Positions 42,809-52,072 of a stretch of DNA of 64,000 bases are shown here, one piece after another (positions within the stretch are counted from its first letter, which is position 1; each line of letters begins with the position of its first letter). Both the position numbers and the translations under genes were made by a program. Below the pieces are notes generated by a model. It was not told the origin of the DNA, did no database searches, and saw only the letters and a program-made list of their open reading frames with translations. The DNA is from Streptomyces cadmiisoli (GTDB lineage: Bacteria > Actinomycetota > Actinomycetes > Streptomycetales > Streptomycetaceae), in contig NZ_CP030074.1 in the NCBI RefSeq assembly GCF_003261055.1, positions 558,001 through 622,000 on the forward strand, written 5' to 3'.

Positions 42809-44200
42809 GTGAAAGTTGCTTCGCACGCGGTGGCGCGCATGTTGGGGACCTGGCAGGAAGGGCCTGGCCCGGCGCATCAACGCCTCTCAGACAGGCTGCG
42901 GCTGCTGGTACTGGACGGACGTCTCTCCCTCGGCTCGGCCATGCCGAGCGAGCGCGACCTGGCGGTCGCACTCTCCACCAGCAGAACCACTGTCGGCGCC
43001 GCGTACCGCACGCTGGTCGAGCACGGATACCTCGCCACCCGGGCGCGCGCCAGGGCGACCGTACGGCTCCCCGACGACACACCACCCGAGCGCCGGGCCG
43101 GCACGGACCCGGCGACCATCGACCTGTCCTTCGCCGCGCCACCCGCGCCTGTCGAAATCCTTCACGCCGCGTTCGCGGCCGCTCTCGAACAGCTACCACG
43201 ACACTTCGAGCGGCACGGCTACGACCGAAGCGGCACCGCCGAGCTGCGCGAAGCTGTGGCCCACTGGTACGAACGGCGCGGGCTGCCCACGCCGCCCGAT
43301 CACATCCTGATCACCAACGGCGCGCAGCACGCGCTCGCCCTTCTGGCGCGCACACTCGTGTCGCCGCGCGACAAGGTCCTGATCGACCATCCGACCTACC
43401 CGCACGCGATCAGCACGTTCACCGCGGCGCGGGCTCGACTTCTCCCCGTCGCCGTGGCGCCTTCAGGCTGGGACACCGCGCAACTCCAAGCAGCAGGCCG
43501 AATCGCGAGTCTCGCCTACCTGATACCCGACTTTCACAATCCGACAGGGCTGTGCATGCCCGCGAGCGTCCGCCAAAGCCTCAGACTCGCGTGTCCCACG
43601 GTCATCGACGAAACCATGACCGACCTGGCCCTGGACACAGCGAGCCCGGAACCCTTCGCGATGCACATGCCGACCGCCATCAGCATCGGCTCGGTTTCCA
43701 AAAGCATCTGGGGCGGCCTGCGCATCGGCTGGATCCGCGCAACACCCTCTCTCCTGGAACGCGTCCAACAGACCCGCTACGCCACGGATCTCGGCACCCC
43801 TGTCGTCGAACAGCTCGCCACAGCCGTCCTCCTGAACGAAGGCCGGACACAGCGGCCCGGCGCACTCCAGCAACTGAGGTCGCAACGCGACACCCTGCGC
43901 CAGGCACTCACGGAGCACCTGCCCCACGTCCACGCTCCGCAACCCGCGGGCGGCCTGACACTCTGGGCGACATTCCCCCAACCCATCAGCTCACGGCTGG
44001 CCGCGATCGCACCCGACCACGGAGTGTCCATCGCAGCCGGACCACGCTTCGGGATCGGTGGCGCGTTCGAACGCAACATCCGACTGCCGTACACGCTCCC
44101 TCCGAGTCAGCTGACCCAGGCGATCCGCGGACTCGCACAGGCGGAACAGGCACTCACCCGAGGCGCCACCGGGGCCCATGGCCCGGCACCCGTCGCATGA
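42809..44200 (+). CDS. MocR-family regulator (GntR HTH plus aminotransferase fold)
   Basis: 463 residues. An N-terminal winged helix (about 12-85: LRLLVLDGRLSLGSAMPSERDLAVALSTSRTTVGAAYRTL) is joined to a class I aminotransferase-like domain (about 110-455). The PLP lysine is in SVSKSIWGGLRIGW, and ITNGAQHAL, HPTYPHAI and IPDFHNPTGLC are the expected PLP-fold landmarks. Such proteins use PLP chemistry to sense a ligand and control nearby genes. The GTG at 42809 lacks a ribosome binding site and lies close to the candidate operator; an ATG ten codons in is an alternative. Predicted to control the divergent yczE-like gene. Confidence 0.9.
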   Translation: MKVASHAVARMLGTWQEGPGPAHQRLSDRLRLLVLDGRLSLGSAMPSERDLAVALSTSRTTVGAAYRTLVEHGYLATRARARATVRLPDDTPPERRAGTDPATIDLSFAAPPAPVEILHAAFAAALEQLPRHFERHGYDRSGTAELREAVAHWYERRGLPTPPDHILITNGAQHALALLARTLVSPRDKVLIDHPTYPHAISTFTAARARLLPVAVAPSGWDTAQLQAAGRIASLAYLIPDFHNPTGLCMPASVRQSLRLACPTVIDETMTDLALDTASPEPFAMHMPTAISIGSVSKSIWGGLRIGWIRATPSLLERVQQTRYATDLGTPVVEQLATAVLLNEGRTQRPGALQQLRSQRDTLRQALTEHLPHVHAPQPAGGLTLWATFPQPISSRLAAIAPDHGVSIAAGPRFGIGGAFERNIRLPYTLPPSQLTQAIRGLAQAEQALTRGATGAHGPAPVA

Positions 44201-44345
44201 GCGTCGACAACGTCGTGACCCGAACGCCGACTGTCGGTGCTGTCAGCGACACGCAGCGAAGCCCGTCCCTTCCGTGCCGTTACTCCTGGGCCGACTTGAC
44301 TGACGAGCGCCAGGCCCAGCCCTCGACCTACGGCCGCCGTACTGG

Positions 44346-47300
44346 TCACTCGGCGACGTACTCCGCGACGAGCTGTCGGCACCGTCGGGCGCGGTCCGCC
44401 AATTCTCCGTCCCCTGTGGTGAGTTCAGCCAGGTAGTGGAGCACGTCGGTGACCGCGTCGTGGTCTGGACTGGTCGCGAGGAAAGCCTCGGTTGCCGCGG
44501 CCGCGCCGCGGTCAGGTTCCAGGAGCATGACCCGGAACAGGCTGAAGAACCGGGTTGCGTCTCCCTTCCGTGTCTCTGTCGGAGTGGTGAGCAACCGCGT
44601 CCACTGCGGGGAGCATGTCGCGAGGCCTGACATCACCGTCTCCAGCATCAGCCTCTCGAAACGCAGGCCAGGATCACGGCCATCGGCTGCCGCAGCCCGT
44701 TCGAAGTCCTCTTGCGCGCGCCGATGGCGCCCTGCCTGCCGGTGGGCGACGCCGCGCTCGGTGGCAGCCCAGGTGTAGGTCGAGTCGAGGTTGAGGGCCG
44801 CCGTGAGGTCCGTGACGGCGTCGTCGTAGCGGCCCGCTTGCCGGTGGGCGGCGCCGCGTTCGGCGAGGGCCGACGCGAGGGTGGGGTCGAGGTCGAGTGC
44901 GGAGGTGAGGTCGGTGACGGCGTCGTCGTAGGACCCCGCCGACCGGTGGGCCTCCCCTCGGACCTGCAGAGCCATGGCCAGGGTGGGATCGAGCGCGAGT
45001 GCGGAGGTCGCATCGGTGATGGCGTCGTCGTAGCGGCCCGCTTGTCGGTGGGCTTCCCCTCGGGCGGCGAGGGCCGGGGCCAGAGTGGGGTCGAGGTCGA
45101 GTGCGGAGGTGAGGTCGGCGATGGCGTCGTCGCAGCGGCCGGCTCGCCGGTGGGTCTCCCCGCGCTGGGCGAGGGCCAAGGTGTAGGTGGGGTTGAGGTC
45201 GAGTGCGGTGGTGAAGTCGGTGACGGCGTCGTCGTAGCGGCCCGCTTGCTCGTGAGCGATGCCCCGTTGGGCGAGGACCCAGTCGAGGGTGGGGTCGAGG
45301 TCGAGGGCGGCGGTGAAGTCCGTGACGGCATCGTCGTAGTGCCCCGCCGAGCGGTGGGCTTCCCCTCGGGCCGCGAAGGCCAAGAGATGTGCGGGATTCA
45401 GGTCGAGTGCGGCGGTGAAGTCGGAGACGGCTTCGGCGTAGCGTCCGGCCAGCTGGTGGGCTTCTCCTCGTTGGGCGAGGGTCCAGTCGGGTTCGGGGCT
45501 GAGCGCGAGTGTGGCGGTGAAGTCCGTGACGGCATCGTCGTACCGGCCGGCTTGCCGGTGGGCGATGCCCCGCTGGCCGAGGGCCCAGGCGTAGGCGGGG
45601 TCGAGTTCGAATGCGGCGGTGAAGTCGGTGACGGCGTCGTCGTAGCGGCCCGCCTGCCGGTGGGCTTCCCCTCGTTGGGCGAGGGCCCAGTCGTGCGCGG
45701 GGTCGACGTCGACAGCGGCGGTGAGGTCCCTGACGGCATCGTCGTAGCGCCCGGCCAGCCGGTGGACTTCACCTCGTTGGGCGAGGGCCCAGTCGTGCGC
45801 GGGGTTGAGGTCGAGTGCGGCGGTGAAGTCGGCGACGGCTTCGTCGTAGCGGCTCGCCTGCCGGTGTGCAGTGCCGCGCTGGGCAAGAGCCCAGTCGTAC
45901 GTGGGATCGAGGTCCAGAGCTGCCGTTAAGTCGGTGACGGCATCGTCGTACCGGCCCGCCTGCCGGTTTGCGGTGCCTCGTTGGGCGAGGGCGAAGGCGT
46001 AGGCCGGGTCGAGGCCGATGGCTGTGGTGAGGTCGGCGACGGCCTGGTCGTTGCGGTCGTGCCAGGAGTGGAGTCTGCCGCGATAGGCGAAGGCGCGATG
46101 GTTTCGAGGGTCGATCGTGATGGCGCGGTTGAGTTCGCTGAGGGCTTCCTCGTCCCGTTCGGCGAGGAAGAGACGCCGGCCGCGGTAGGTGCGCGCCCAT
46201 GCCTGAGTGGTGGGGGTCAGGCGGTCGTGGGTCAGCAGAGCGGTGAGGGCGGCGAGTGCGGGGTCGTTGTCGTCGGCGGCGGTTTGAAGGCGGTCGGCCC
46301 ACGACGCAAGCGCAGGATCGGCAGCGTCGCGGGCCGCCTGCCCGCAGGTGTCCGTCCACTCCCTCAGGACCGCTGTGTCCTCCACTTCGGAGGCGTGAGC
46401 GGTCAGCTCCAGTGCTGCTTCGAGACCGGCAACCGGGTGTGCGCAGAGGCGATGGTAGGCCTCGCTCAGACGATGCCGGCGCCACCGTGCATCGCGCCAC
46501 CGCTTCGTCTCGGGAAGGTGCTGTTCGAGGTCGGCTCGCCAGACCGCGTGAGCATCGGCGAGCTGACGGTGCGTGGTGGTCCAGCGCCTGGGGGAATGTG
46601 TGCGCTGGTGGCGCACCATGCTGGCGCGTACGACGGCGTGGTACTGCTTGAAATCGCCGTGGCCGTTGACGAAGGGCTGACCGCACAGCCACTCCCACAG
46701 ATCCCGACCCCCCTGGGGAGCGGTCGCGGTGAACACGTCCTCGTTCAGCTGAAGCGCCAGCGCGCATGTCAGCACCGTCTCCCGCTGATGGGGGTCGGTG
46801 ATCCACTGCACGAATCGCGCGACCACCGCGTCCACGGCGTCCCCGCCGAGCTCGACGTCGTCGGCGGTCGTGGGACGGGCAAGCGCCAACAGTTCCACCA
46901 GCAGCGGCAGCCCCATGGACAGCTGCAGCACGGCTTCCACCGCGCCCCGCTCGGTCACCCCGCGCGCGGCCAGCAGCGCCCGCGTCTCAGTCTCGGTGAA
47001 CACCTCCAGCGGCAGGTCCTCCACCAGCGCCCTCAGCGGCGCCCAGTCCCGCTCCGACAGCTCGTCACGGCCGGCGAGCACGATCATCACATTCGCGGGC
47101 AGCGGCCCGAAGGTGTCCTCGACCAGATCCCGCAGCCACTGGTCCAGATAGCGTCCGGTCTGCTCCCATGTGTCGAAGAACAGCACCACCCACGGGTGCT
47201 GCCTGCTCAGCCGGTCCAGCTCAGCGACGAACGCCCGGCACAGGCCCGTCGCGTCAGCCCCGCGCCTTTGACGCCCGCGGGCCCCGCCGCCCCGCAGACG

Positions 47301-47834
47301 GTCCAGCCCGTGTGCCGCCGCTTCCGGACTCGCCATCGCCGTCACCACCCCGGCACCGGGAATGAGCGACGCCGCTCCCAGGGCAGCCTGCGCCACCACG
47401 CGGCTCGACAGCGACGCCTCGCCGTCCGGCGTACCAGCGCTCTCGACGGGGACGGGCTCGGCGGCCGCGGCCTGCTCCCGGCGGAACTGTTCCGCGGCCC
47501 GGTCGAACCCCTTCAGCGGTCCGGCCTCCTCGGCCAACTGCCGGGCCAGCTCCGTCAAAGCCTGGGGCACGCCATGTACGTCGTTCTCATCGACCACCGC
47601 GGTGACCGCACCCGCGCGTTGCGCCGCAGCCCGCCACCGGCGCAGCAGCGTGGACTTCCCCACCCCGCCCACCCCGTGGACGTGGAACAGGAACACCGCC
47701 GGATCCACTTCCGCCAACGGATCCTTCGCCAAGTTCTCCGTGAACAGCGAAACCTGCGCGCGCCTGCCCACGAACTGCGCCTGGGCGTGTTGCCGGATCA
47801 GCTCACCGCGTGACCGGCGTTCACGTGCCGACAT
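44346..47834 (-). CDS. STAND-type NTPase with 14 tandem TPR units
   Basis: 1,162 residues from an ATG with GGTGGAGG upstream. An N-terminal P-loop NTPase (HGVGGVGKSTLLRRW, Gly54-Ser61) carries Walker B-like VVLFFDTWEQT and sensor-like MIVLAGRDEL. A helical linker with winged-helix-like features follows (about 330-560). Then come 14 units of 34 residues (about 575-1050) with consensus PxxxxALAQRGxAHRQAGRY, then DDAVTDxTAALDLD, and a helical tail. STAND proteins oligomerise on ligand binding; in bacteria they act as regulators, apoptosis-like switches or antiphage sensors. No separate effector domain is recognised, so signalling may be through the helical tail or a partner. The adjacent MocR and Eis-like genes give no functional clue. 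Confidence 0.85.
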   Translation of the reverse strand: MSARERRSRGELIRQHAQAQFVGRRAQVSLFTENLAKDPLAEVDPAVFLFHVHGVGGVGKSTLLRRWRAAAQRAGAVTAVVDENDVHGVPQALTELARQLAEEAGPLKGFDRAAEQFRREQAAAAEPVPVESAGTPDGEASLSSRVVAQAALGAASLIPGAGVVTAMASPEAAAHGLDRLRGGGARGRQRRGADATGLCRAFVAELDRLSRQHPWVVLFFDTWEQTGRYLDQWLRDLVEDTFGPLPANVMIVLAGRDELSERDWAPLRALVEDLPLEVFTETETRALLAARGVTERGAVEAVLQLSMGLPLLVELLALARPTTADDVELGGDAVDAVVARFVQWITDPHQRETVLTCALALQLNEDVFTATAPQGGRDLWEWLCGQPFVNGHGDFKQYHAVVRASMVRHQRTHSPRRWTTTHRQLADAHAVWRADLEQHLPETKRWRDARWRRHRLSEAYHRLCAHPVAGLEAALELTAHASEVEDTAVLREWTDTCGQAARDAADPALASWADRLQTAADDNDPALAALTALLTHDRLTPTTQAWARTYRGRRLFLAERDEEALSELNRAITIDPRNHRAFAYRGRLHSWHDRNDQAVADLTTAIGLDPAYAFALAQRGTANRQAGRYDDAVTDLTAALDLDPTYDWALAQRGTAHRQASRYDEAVADFTAALDLNPAHDWALAQRGEVHRLAGRYDDAVRDLTAAVDVDPAHDWALAQRGEAHRQAGRYDDAVTDFTAAFELDPAYAWALGQRGIAHRQAGRYDDAVTDFTATLALSPEPDWTLAQRGEAHQLAGRYAEAVSDFTAALDLNPAHLLAFAARGEAHRSAGHYDDAVTDFTAALDLDPTLDWVLAQRGIAHEQAGRYDDAVTDFTTALDLNPTYTLALAQRGETHRRAGRCDDAIADLTSALDLDPTLAPALAARGEAHRQAGRYDDAITDATSALALDPTLAMALQVRGEAHRSAGSYDDAVTDLTSALDLDPTLASALAERGAAHRQAGRYDDAVTDLTAALNLDSTYTWAATERGVAHRQAGRHRRAQEDFERAAAADGRDPGLRFERLMLETVMSGLATCSPQWTRLLTTPTETRKGDATRFFSLFRVMLLEPDRGAAAATEAFLATSPDHDAVTDVLHYLAELTTGDGELADRARRCRQLVAEYVAE
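44683..46110 (-). repeat. 14 x 102-bp coding tandem repeat (TPR)
   Basis: A run of 102-base units within the STAND gene, phased with the protein repeat. Most units differ at only a handful of positions, far more alike than TPRs in general. The least similar are the first (near 46110) and last (near 44690), as expected for an array homogenised by recombination in its middle. Confidence 0.85.
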
Positions 47835-48020
47835 GCCTCCACCCCCTGCTCAGGCCTGCCACCTTAGGGTTCCACATCCAAAGCCACAGCAGCATGACGA
47901 GCATTTGGGTAGCGCAGCGGCCGGAACGGCATACGTCAGCTCTGCTCAGATGCATGCATGCCGGGAGCTTGGAGCCGAAGCCGGCGGAGCGTTGCCCCGG
48001 CAGATCTGCGGAGATGTTGA

Positions 48021-49271
48021 TCAGTACGCGGGGAAAGCCCAGCCGCCGGGGTAGAAGGGTTCGTGGTCGGCGCGGAAAGCGCGGGTGGTGTGGGCCAGCG
48101 CGCCGGTCCGTAGTTCCTGGACCCGGCCCGCGGCTGCGAGGGAGGCGAGTGTGGTGCCTCCGAGGTAGGCCGCCGAGAGTTCGGCTGCGGTGAGTTGGAG
48201 ATCGGCGGGTGCCGTCGTGCGTTCGCACACCACCCTGCTTCCGTCAGCCTGGAGCCGATGGTGTCCGGTGTTCCAGGGGCAGAATTCGTCCCGGACGTTC
48301 AGGACCACGTCCAGCGGGGTGGAGTACCGGCGTCCGGCCAGGGCGCGCTCGACGTCGACCAGTCGCCCCCACAGCCGGTCGACCACGGTCGAGTGGAGTG
48401 CCCGGGGATCGTTCAGCAGGTACGGCAGTGGCTCGTCCGCAGCCGCCTCGTACTCGATCCACGGCACCAGGTCGATCCCGGCGGCAAAGCGCCACAGCGA
48501 GGCGTACGCCCGCCGCGTGACGGCAGCCAGCTCAACGATCCGTACCGTGCTCGTGTCGTTGCCCAGGGCATCCCGCTCGCGCCTGATCCGGTAGAGCGCG
48601 TAGCCGGTGGTGTCGCCGGCCGCGTCGCGATGCACGGCGCACCGCAGAGCTGTCGCCCCGCCGCGCGAGTGCGGTGCGTCGTCGAGCCGACTGTCCCAGA
48701 AGCGCCGGGCACGGTCGGGCCAGCCTATCGAGGTGGTGCGGACCTGGTCGTAGACCCCTTCGATCACAGGCCGGGCCCTGTCGTGGTCCAAGAGTTCGAT
48801 GGTTCCGTCGCCGAAGTCGGTTCCGGGCCGGAAGGCCATGGCGCGCTTGTCGCACCGGAGGCGGCTCTGGCGGGTGGCGGGGCCGTAGCCGAAGCGGCCG
48901 TAGATGGCGGCCTCGGACGGACGGAGAACAGCGATCGGCTCGCCGCCAGAATCGTGCAGGTCGGTCAGCTGCCGGCGCATCAAGGACGTGAGGATGCCGC
49001 GTCGCCGGTGGGTGGGAGCCACACCGACCCAGGTGACACCCGCCACCGGCAGTACGGCGCCCGGCACGGTGAGACAGCGGGTGTAGATCGCCGCGCCTCC
49101 CACGGGTGTGTGCCCGTCGAACGCGGCGATCGTCCGGTCCAGTTCGACGGCGGCGCGTTCACGGGTGAGGTCCTCGTCGGACAGGTCATTGCCGTAGGTA
49201 TCGGCGATCATCCGGGCCCATACGGCGAACTCGCCGTCGGCGACGGGGCGCAGAGGATAGGGATCAGGCAC
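48021..49271 (-). CDS. Eis-like GNAT acetyltransferase
   Basis: 416 residues. The N-terminal GNAT fold carries the acetyl-CoA loop VTWVGVAPTHRRRGILTSLM and a flexible entry (PYPLRPVADGEFAVWARMI). A second GNAT-like region has AVLRPSEAAIYGRFGYGPAT, and the C-terminal part is sterol-carrier-like. Like Eis it ends in an aromatic residue (FPAY) whose carboxylate serves as catalytic base in that family. Eis proteins acetylate amines on aminoglycosides or peptides; the natural substrate here is unknown. Stands alone on its strand between the STAND and WYL genes. Confidence 0.88.
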   Translation of the reverse strand: MPDPYPLRPVADGEFAVWARMIADTYGNDLSDEDLTRERAAVELDRTIAAFDGHTPVGGAAIYTRCLTVPGAVLPVAGVTWVGVAPTHRRRGILTSLMRRQLTDLHDSGGEPIAVLRPSEAAIYGRFGYGPATRQSRLRCDKRAMAFRPGTDFGDGTIELLDHDRARPVIEGVYDQVRTTSIGWPDRARRFWDSRLDDAPHSRGGATALRCAVHRDAAGDTTGYALYRIRRERDALGNDTSTVRIVELAAVTRRAYASLWRFAAGIDLVPWIEYEAAADEPLPYLLNDPRALHSTVVDRLWGRLVDVERALAGRRYSTPLDVVLNVRDEFCPWNTGHHRLQADGSRVVCERTTAPADLQLTAAELSAAYLGGTTLASLAAAGRVQELRTGALAHTTRAFRADHEPFYPGGWAFPAY

Positions 49272-49449
49272 GGCGCCTGTGTAGCGGACATGCAGGTGCG
49301 GCGCGATCGAATTTACCCGTGGGGCAAGGGCCCGTGCTCGACGATACCGGGCCCATCTGTCCGGGTTGCCCGCATTTACCTATCGCCAAGTGACACATAC
49401 GCCGCTGCCCCGGGTGGTGAGGTGACGCAGAGGTGGCCGGTCCCGGCTG

Positions 49450-50418
49450 TCAATCGGTGCTCTGCCCCGAGGCGGCCGCGTTCAGGAGGCGTTCGGCGAG
49501 TGAGCGGGCCGCGTGCTGCAGTTCGGGTGGGCCGGTGATGCGGAACGGTGCCTCGATCGCCGTGAGTTGGTGGGCGTACCAGTCGGGGTCCTCCGTCGAG
49601 GCGATCAGGCGGCAGCGGCGCGGGCCGAGCTCCTCCAGACGGCCGACGCGGCGCGGGATCCACCGGGCCGCGGTGGTGGCCGGGGCGTCGATCACGACCT
49701 CGACCTCGTACTGCCAGCCCTCGGACATGTGTTCCTCCAGCGTGCGCATGGGGTCCAGGTCCGCGGGCGGCGTGAACGTCTCCGCGCGGACGTCCGCGGC
49801 GGTCACCCGGTCGATCCGCAGCAGCCGCCGGGCATCGACGGTGTGCGACCAGCACAGCAGGTACCACCGGCCGTGGTGTACGACGACGGCCCACGGGTCG
49901 ACGTCCATGACACGGTCGCGGCCCGGACCCGAGCGGTAGCCGAGCCGGAGCCGGCGCGAGGCCGCGCAGGCCTGGACGAGGAGCGCCGTCGTCTCCGGGT
50001 TCGGGCTCGCGGCGTCCATGTCCTGCTGCCGGGCCAGGACCCTGCGGACGGCGTCGGCGGGCCCGGCGACCGGCTCGGGGAGCACTCGGATGATCTTCCC
50101 GAGCGCGCTGCCCGCAGGGTCTTTCGGGTCGCCCGCCGCGCGGTGGCTTTCGAGGACGGCCATGACCAGCCCCAGCGCCTCGGTGGTGCTGAACATCAGG
50201 GGCGGTACCCGGTGCCCGCGCCCGACGCGGTAGCCGCCGTACGGGCCGCGGACCGATTCGACCGGCACCTCGGCCTCGCGCAGGATGCCGACGTACCGGC
50301 GCACTGCCCGCTCGGAGACCTCCAGCCGCTGCGCCAGCCGTTGCGCGGTGATGCCGGGGCTGTTCTGGATCAGTTCGAGCGTCAGCAGCGTCCGTGCGGT
50401 CGGGCTCGCGTCGTGCAC
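49450..50418 (-). CDS. HTH-WYL transcription regulator
   Basis: 322 residues from the GTG at 50418, chosen because AGGAGG lies eight bases upstream and the HTH starts there; the frame stays open upstream. An N-terminal DeoR-like HTH (about 10-60: GITAQRLAQRLEVSERAVRRYVGIL) is followed by a WYL domain (about 135-215) with the VVVHHGRWYLLCWSH segment and RLLRIDRV, then a C-terminal extension. WYL proteins bind nucleotides or DNA ends and control nearby genes. It is divergent from the ATP-grasp/MFS operon, with ATTCC repeats between them, so it probably regulates that operon. Confidence 0.9.
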   Translation of the reverse strand: MHDASPTARTLLTLELIQNSPGITAQRLAQRLEVSERAVRRYVGILREAEVPVESVRGPYGGYRVGRGHRVPPLMFSTTEALGLVMAVLESHRAAGDPKDPAGSALGKIIRVLPEPVAGPADAVRRVLARQQDMDAASPNPETTALLVQACAASRRLRLGYRSGPGRDRVMDVDPWAVVVHHGRWYLLCWSHTVDARRLLRIDRVTAADVRAETFTPPADLDPMRTLEEHMSEGWQYEVEVVIDAPATTAARWIPRRVGRLEELGPRRCRLIASTEDPDWYAHQLTAIEAPFRITGPPELQHAARSLAERLLNAAASGQSTD

Positions 50419-50659
50419 GGGCGGCCTCCTGTCGGCGTGAGAATCCCGGAACGCAGGCCGGGCGGAATTCCGGGACGAGACGAAATTCCAGGTCCCACAT
50501 TCCGGAAGTACTTCGTCCTGAATGCAGGCTAGCGTCAGCGGTACCTGATCCACCCAGCCGTGCTGCCAGGCACCGCTGCGCCCTGGCTTCCCCCGGGGAA
50601 GTGATCGTCGCGCCGTCATGCCGCCATTCCCCACTCCCGGCGAGCCGCCCGGAGGAAGC
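50419..50659. promoter_or_regulatory. divergent control region with repeated ATTCC boxes
   Basis: Between the WYL gene and the ATP-grasp gene lie CGGAATTCCG (50463-50472, perfect palindrome), ATTCC boxes at 50467, 50485 and 50499 and GAAGTACTTC (50505-50514, perfect palindrome). The clustering suggests an operator for the WYL regulator. Symmetry and position only. Confidence 0.5.
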
Positions 50660-52072
50660 ATGAGAAAGGGATCCACGATGTCCGACGATGTCCTGCCCAC
50701 CGGCACGCCGCCCTCGTCGGTCGCCACTGGCCGGCCGCCCTCGTCGATCGCCGTGGGCCAACCCTCCCCGTCGGCCGCCACCGGCCCCCAGTCCACGCCG
50801 GTCGCCGCCAGCCAACCGTCCATGCCGGTCCCCACCCCACGGCCACGCCTCCTTGTCATCGGCGGCAGCCTCAAACACGTACGCAAAGCGCGAGAGCTCG
50901 GACTGGACGTGGTGCACGCGCAGTTCCCGGACGAGTACGACCGCGGTCACTGGCCCCACGTCGATCAGGCGCTGCTGCTCGACTACGGCGACATCGACCG
51001 GCTCCTGCCCCTGGTCCGGGCGTTGCACGAGGCGTACCCGTTCCAGGCGGCCGTGTCGCTGTTCGAGCTCGGGCTGCTGTCGGCGGCGCGGGTCAACGAG
51101 GCGCTCGGGCTGGCCGGTGAGTCCGTCGCCACCGTGGAACTGCTGCTGGACAAGGGGCGGATGCGCCGGTACCTGGACGCGAGGGGCATCAGTCCGGTGG
51201 CCAGTGCGGTCGGCCGTTCCGCGCGGGACGTGCGGGAGTTCGTTCACGCGCACGGGTTCCCGGTCGTCGTCAAGCCGGTCAGCGAGTCGGGCAGTCTCGG
51301 GGTGTTCCGCATCCGCGACCCGGCCGACATCGACGTCGTCGCCGAACGATTCCGATCCCTCGACGGGCAACTGGCCGCCAAGGACCTGTCCCGCGCCGAT
51401 TCCTTCGACGAGTTCCTCATCGAGGAGTTCCTGGACGGCCCGGAGATCAGCGTGGAGACCCTGAGCTTCGACGGCCGCCATGTGGTCGTCGCGGTGACCG
51501 ACAAGGAGTGCGTCGGGCCCGGCTTCGTGGAGATCGGACACGCACAGCCCAGCGGCTGCTCACCCGAGACACTGCGCGAGGTCACCCAGCTCGTGACGGA
51601 CTTCCTCGACGCGGTGGGACTGCGCAACGGACCGGGGCACACCGAGGTCAAGCTGACCTCGCGCGGCCCGCGGATCGTCGAGTCGCACAACCGCGTCGGC
51701 GGCGACCGCATCAACGAACTGGCCGAGATCGCCTACGGCATCGACATGGAGCGCTACGCCCTGGGCGCCGGGTTCGGCCTGGTGGCACCGCTGACCACCT
51801 CGCCCGAGCCGCAGGGCGCGGCAGCCATCCGGTTCCTCACGCCCGAGCCCGGCCGGGTCGTGGAGGTGACCGGCGTGGACGCCGTACGCGCGGACCCGGC
51901 CTGCGCCGGTCTCCACCTGGACGTGGAGCCGGGCGACGACGTACCACCGCTGACCTGGAACGAGGACAAGGTCGGTCATGTGATCGCCCGCGGCGCCACC
52001 GCCACCGAGGCGATCGCCCACGGCAGGCGGCTGGCCGCGGCGATCCACATACGTACGAAGCCCGTCTCGTGA
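50660..52072 (+). CDS. ATP-grasp ligase
   Basis: 470 residues from the ATG at 50660 (GGAGGAAGC directly upstream); an internal ATG at 50678 also has a purine-rich leader. Residues 15-59 are five 9-residue Pro/Ser repeats, then the ATP-grasp core: an N-terminal Rossmann (RPRLLVIGGSL), VELLLDKGRMRRYLDARGI, ATP Lys in FPVVVKPVSESGSLGVFRI, IEEFLDGPEISVETLSFDG, metal ligands in VKLTSRGPRIVESHNRVGGDR, and a C-terminal substrate lid. It resembles L-amino-acid or dipeptide ligases that join a carboxylate to an amine with ATP. The stop codon overlaps the MFS start by two bases, so ligase and exporter are coupled: likely production and export of a small peptide or amide. Confidence 0.88.
   Translation: MRKGSTMSDDVLPTGTPPSSVATGRPPSSIAVGQPSPSAATGPQSTPVAASQPSMPVPTPRPRLLVIGGSLKHVRKARELGLDVVHAQFPDEYDRGHWPHVDQALLLDYGDIDRLLPLVRALHEAYPFQAAVSLFELGLLSAARVNEALGLAGESVATVELLLDKGRMRRYLDARGISPVASAVGRSARDVREFVHAHGFPVVVKPVSESGSLGVFRIRDPADIDVVAERFRSLDGQLAAKDLSRADSFDEFLIEEFLDGPEISVETLSFDGRHVVVAVTDKECVGPGFVEIGHAQPSGCSPETLREVTQLVTDFLDAVGLRNGPGHTEVKLTSRGPRIVESHNRVGGDRINELAEIAYGIDMERYALGAGFGLVAPLTTSPEPQGAAAIRFLTPEPGRVVEVTGVDAVRADPACAGLHLDVEPGDDVPPLTWNEDKVGHVIARGATATEAIAHGRRLAAAIHIRTKPVS
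50702..50836 (+). repeat. five 27-bp coding repeats
   Basis: Five units of 9 residues (GTPPSSVAT, GRPPSSIAV, GQPSPSAAT, GPQSTPVAA, SQPSMPVPT) form a disordered N-terminal extension of the ATP-grasp protein. The first two units are the most alike at the DNA level, suggesting expansion by slippage. Confidence 0.75.

Noticed and set aside
44683..46110. CRISPR-like or non-coding repeat array
   Set aside because: Repeats are 102 bases, contiguous, in frame and translate to TPR helices; there are no spacers.
45981..47813. A 610-codon open frame on the plus strand
   Set aside because: Antisense to the clearly coding STAND NTPase; low-complexity translation.
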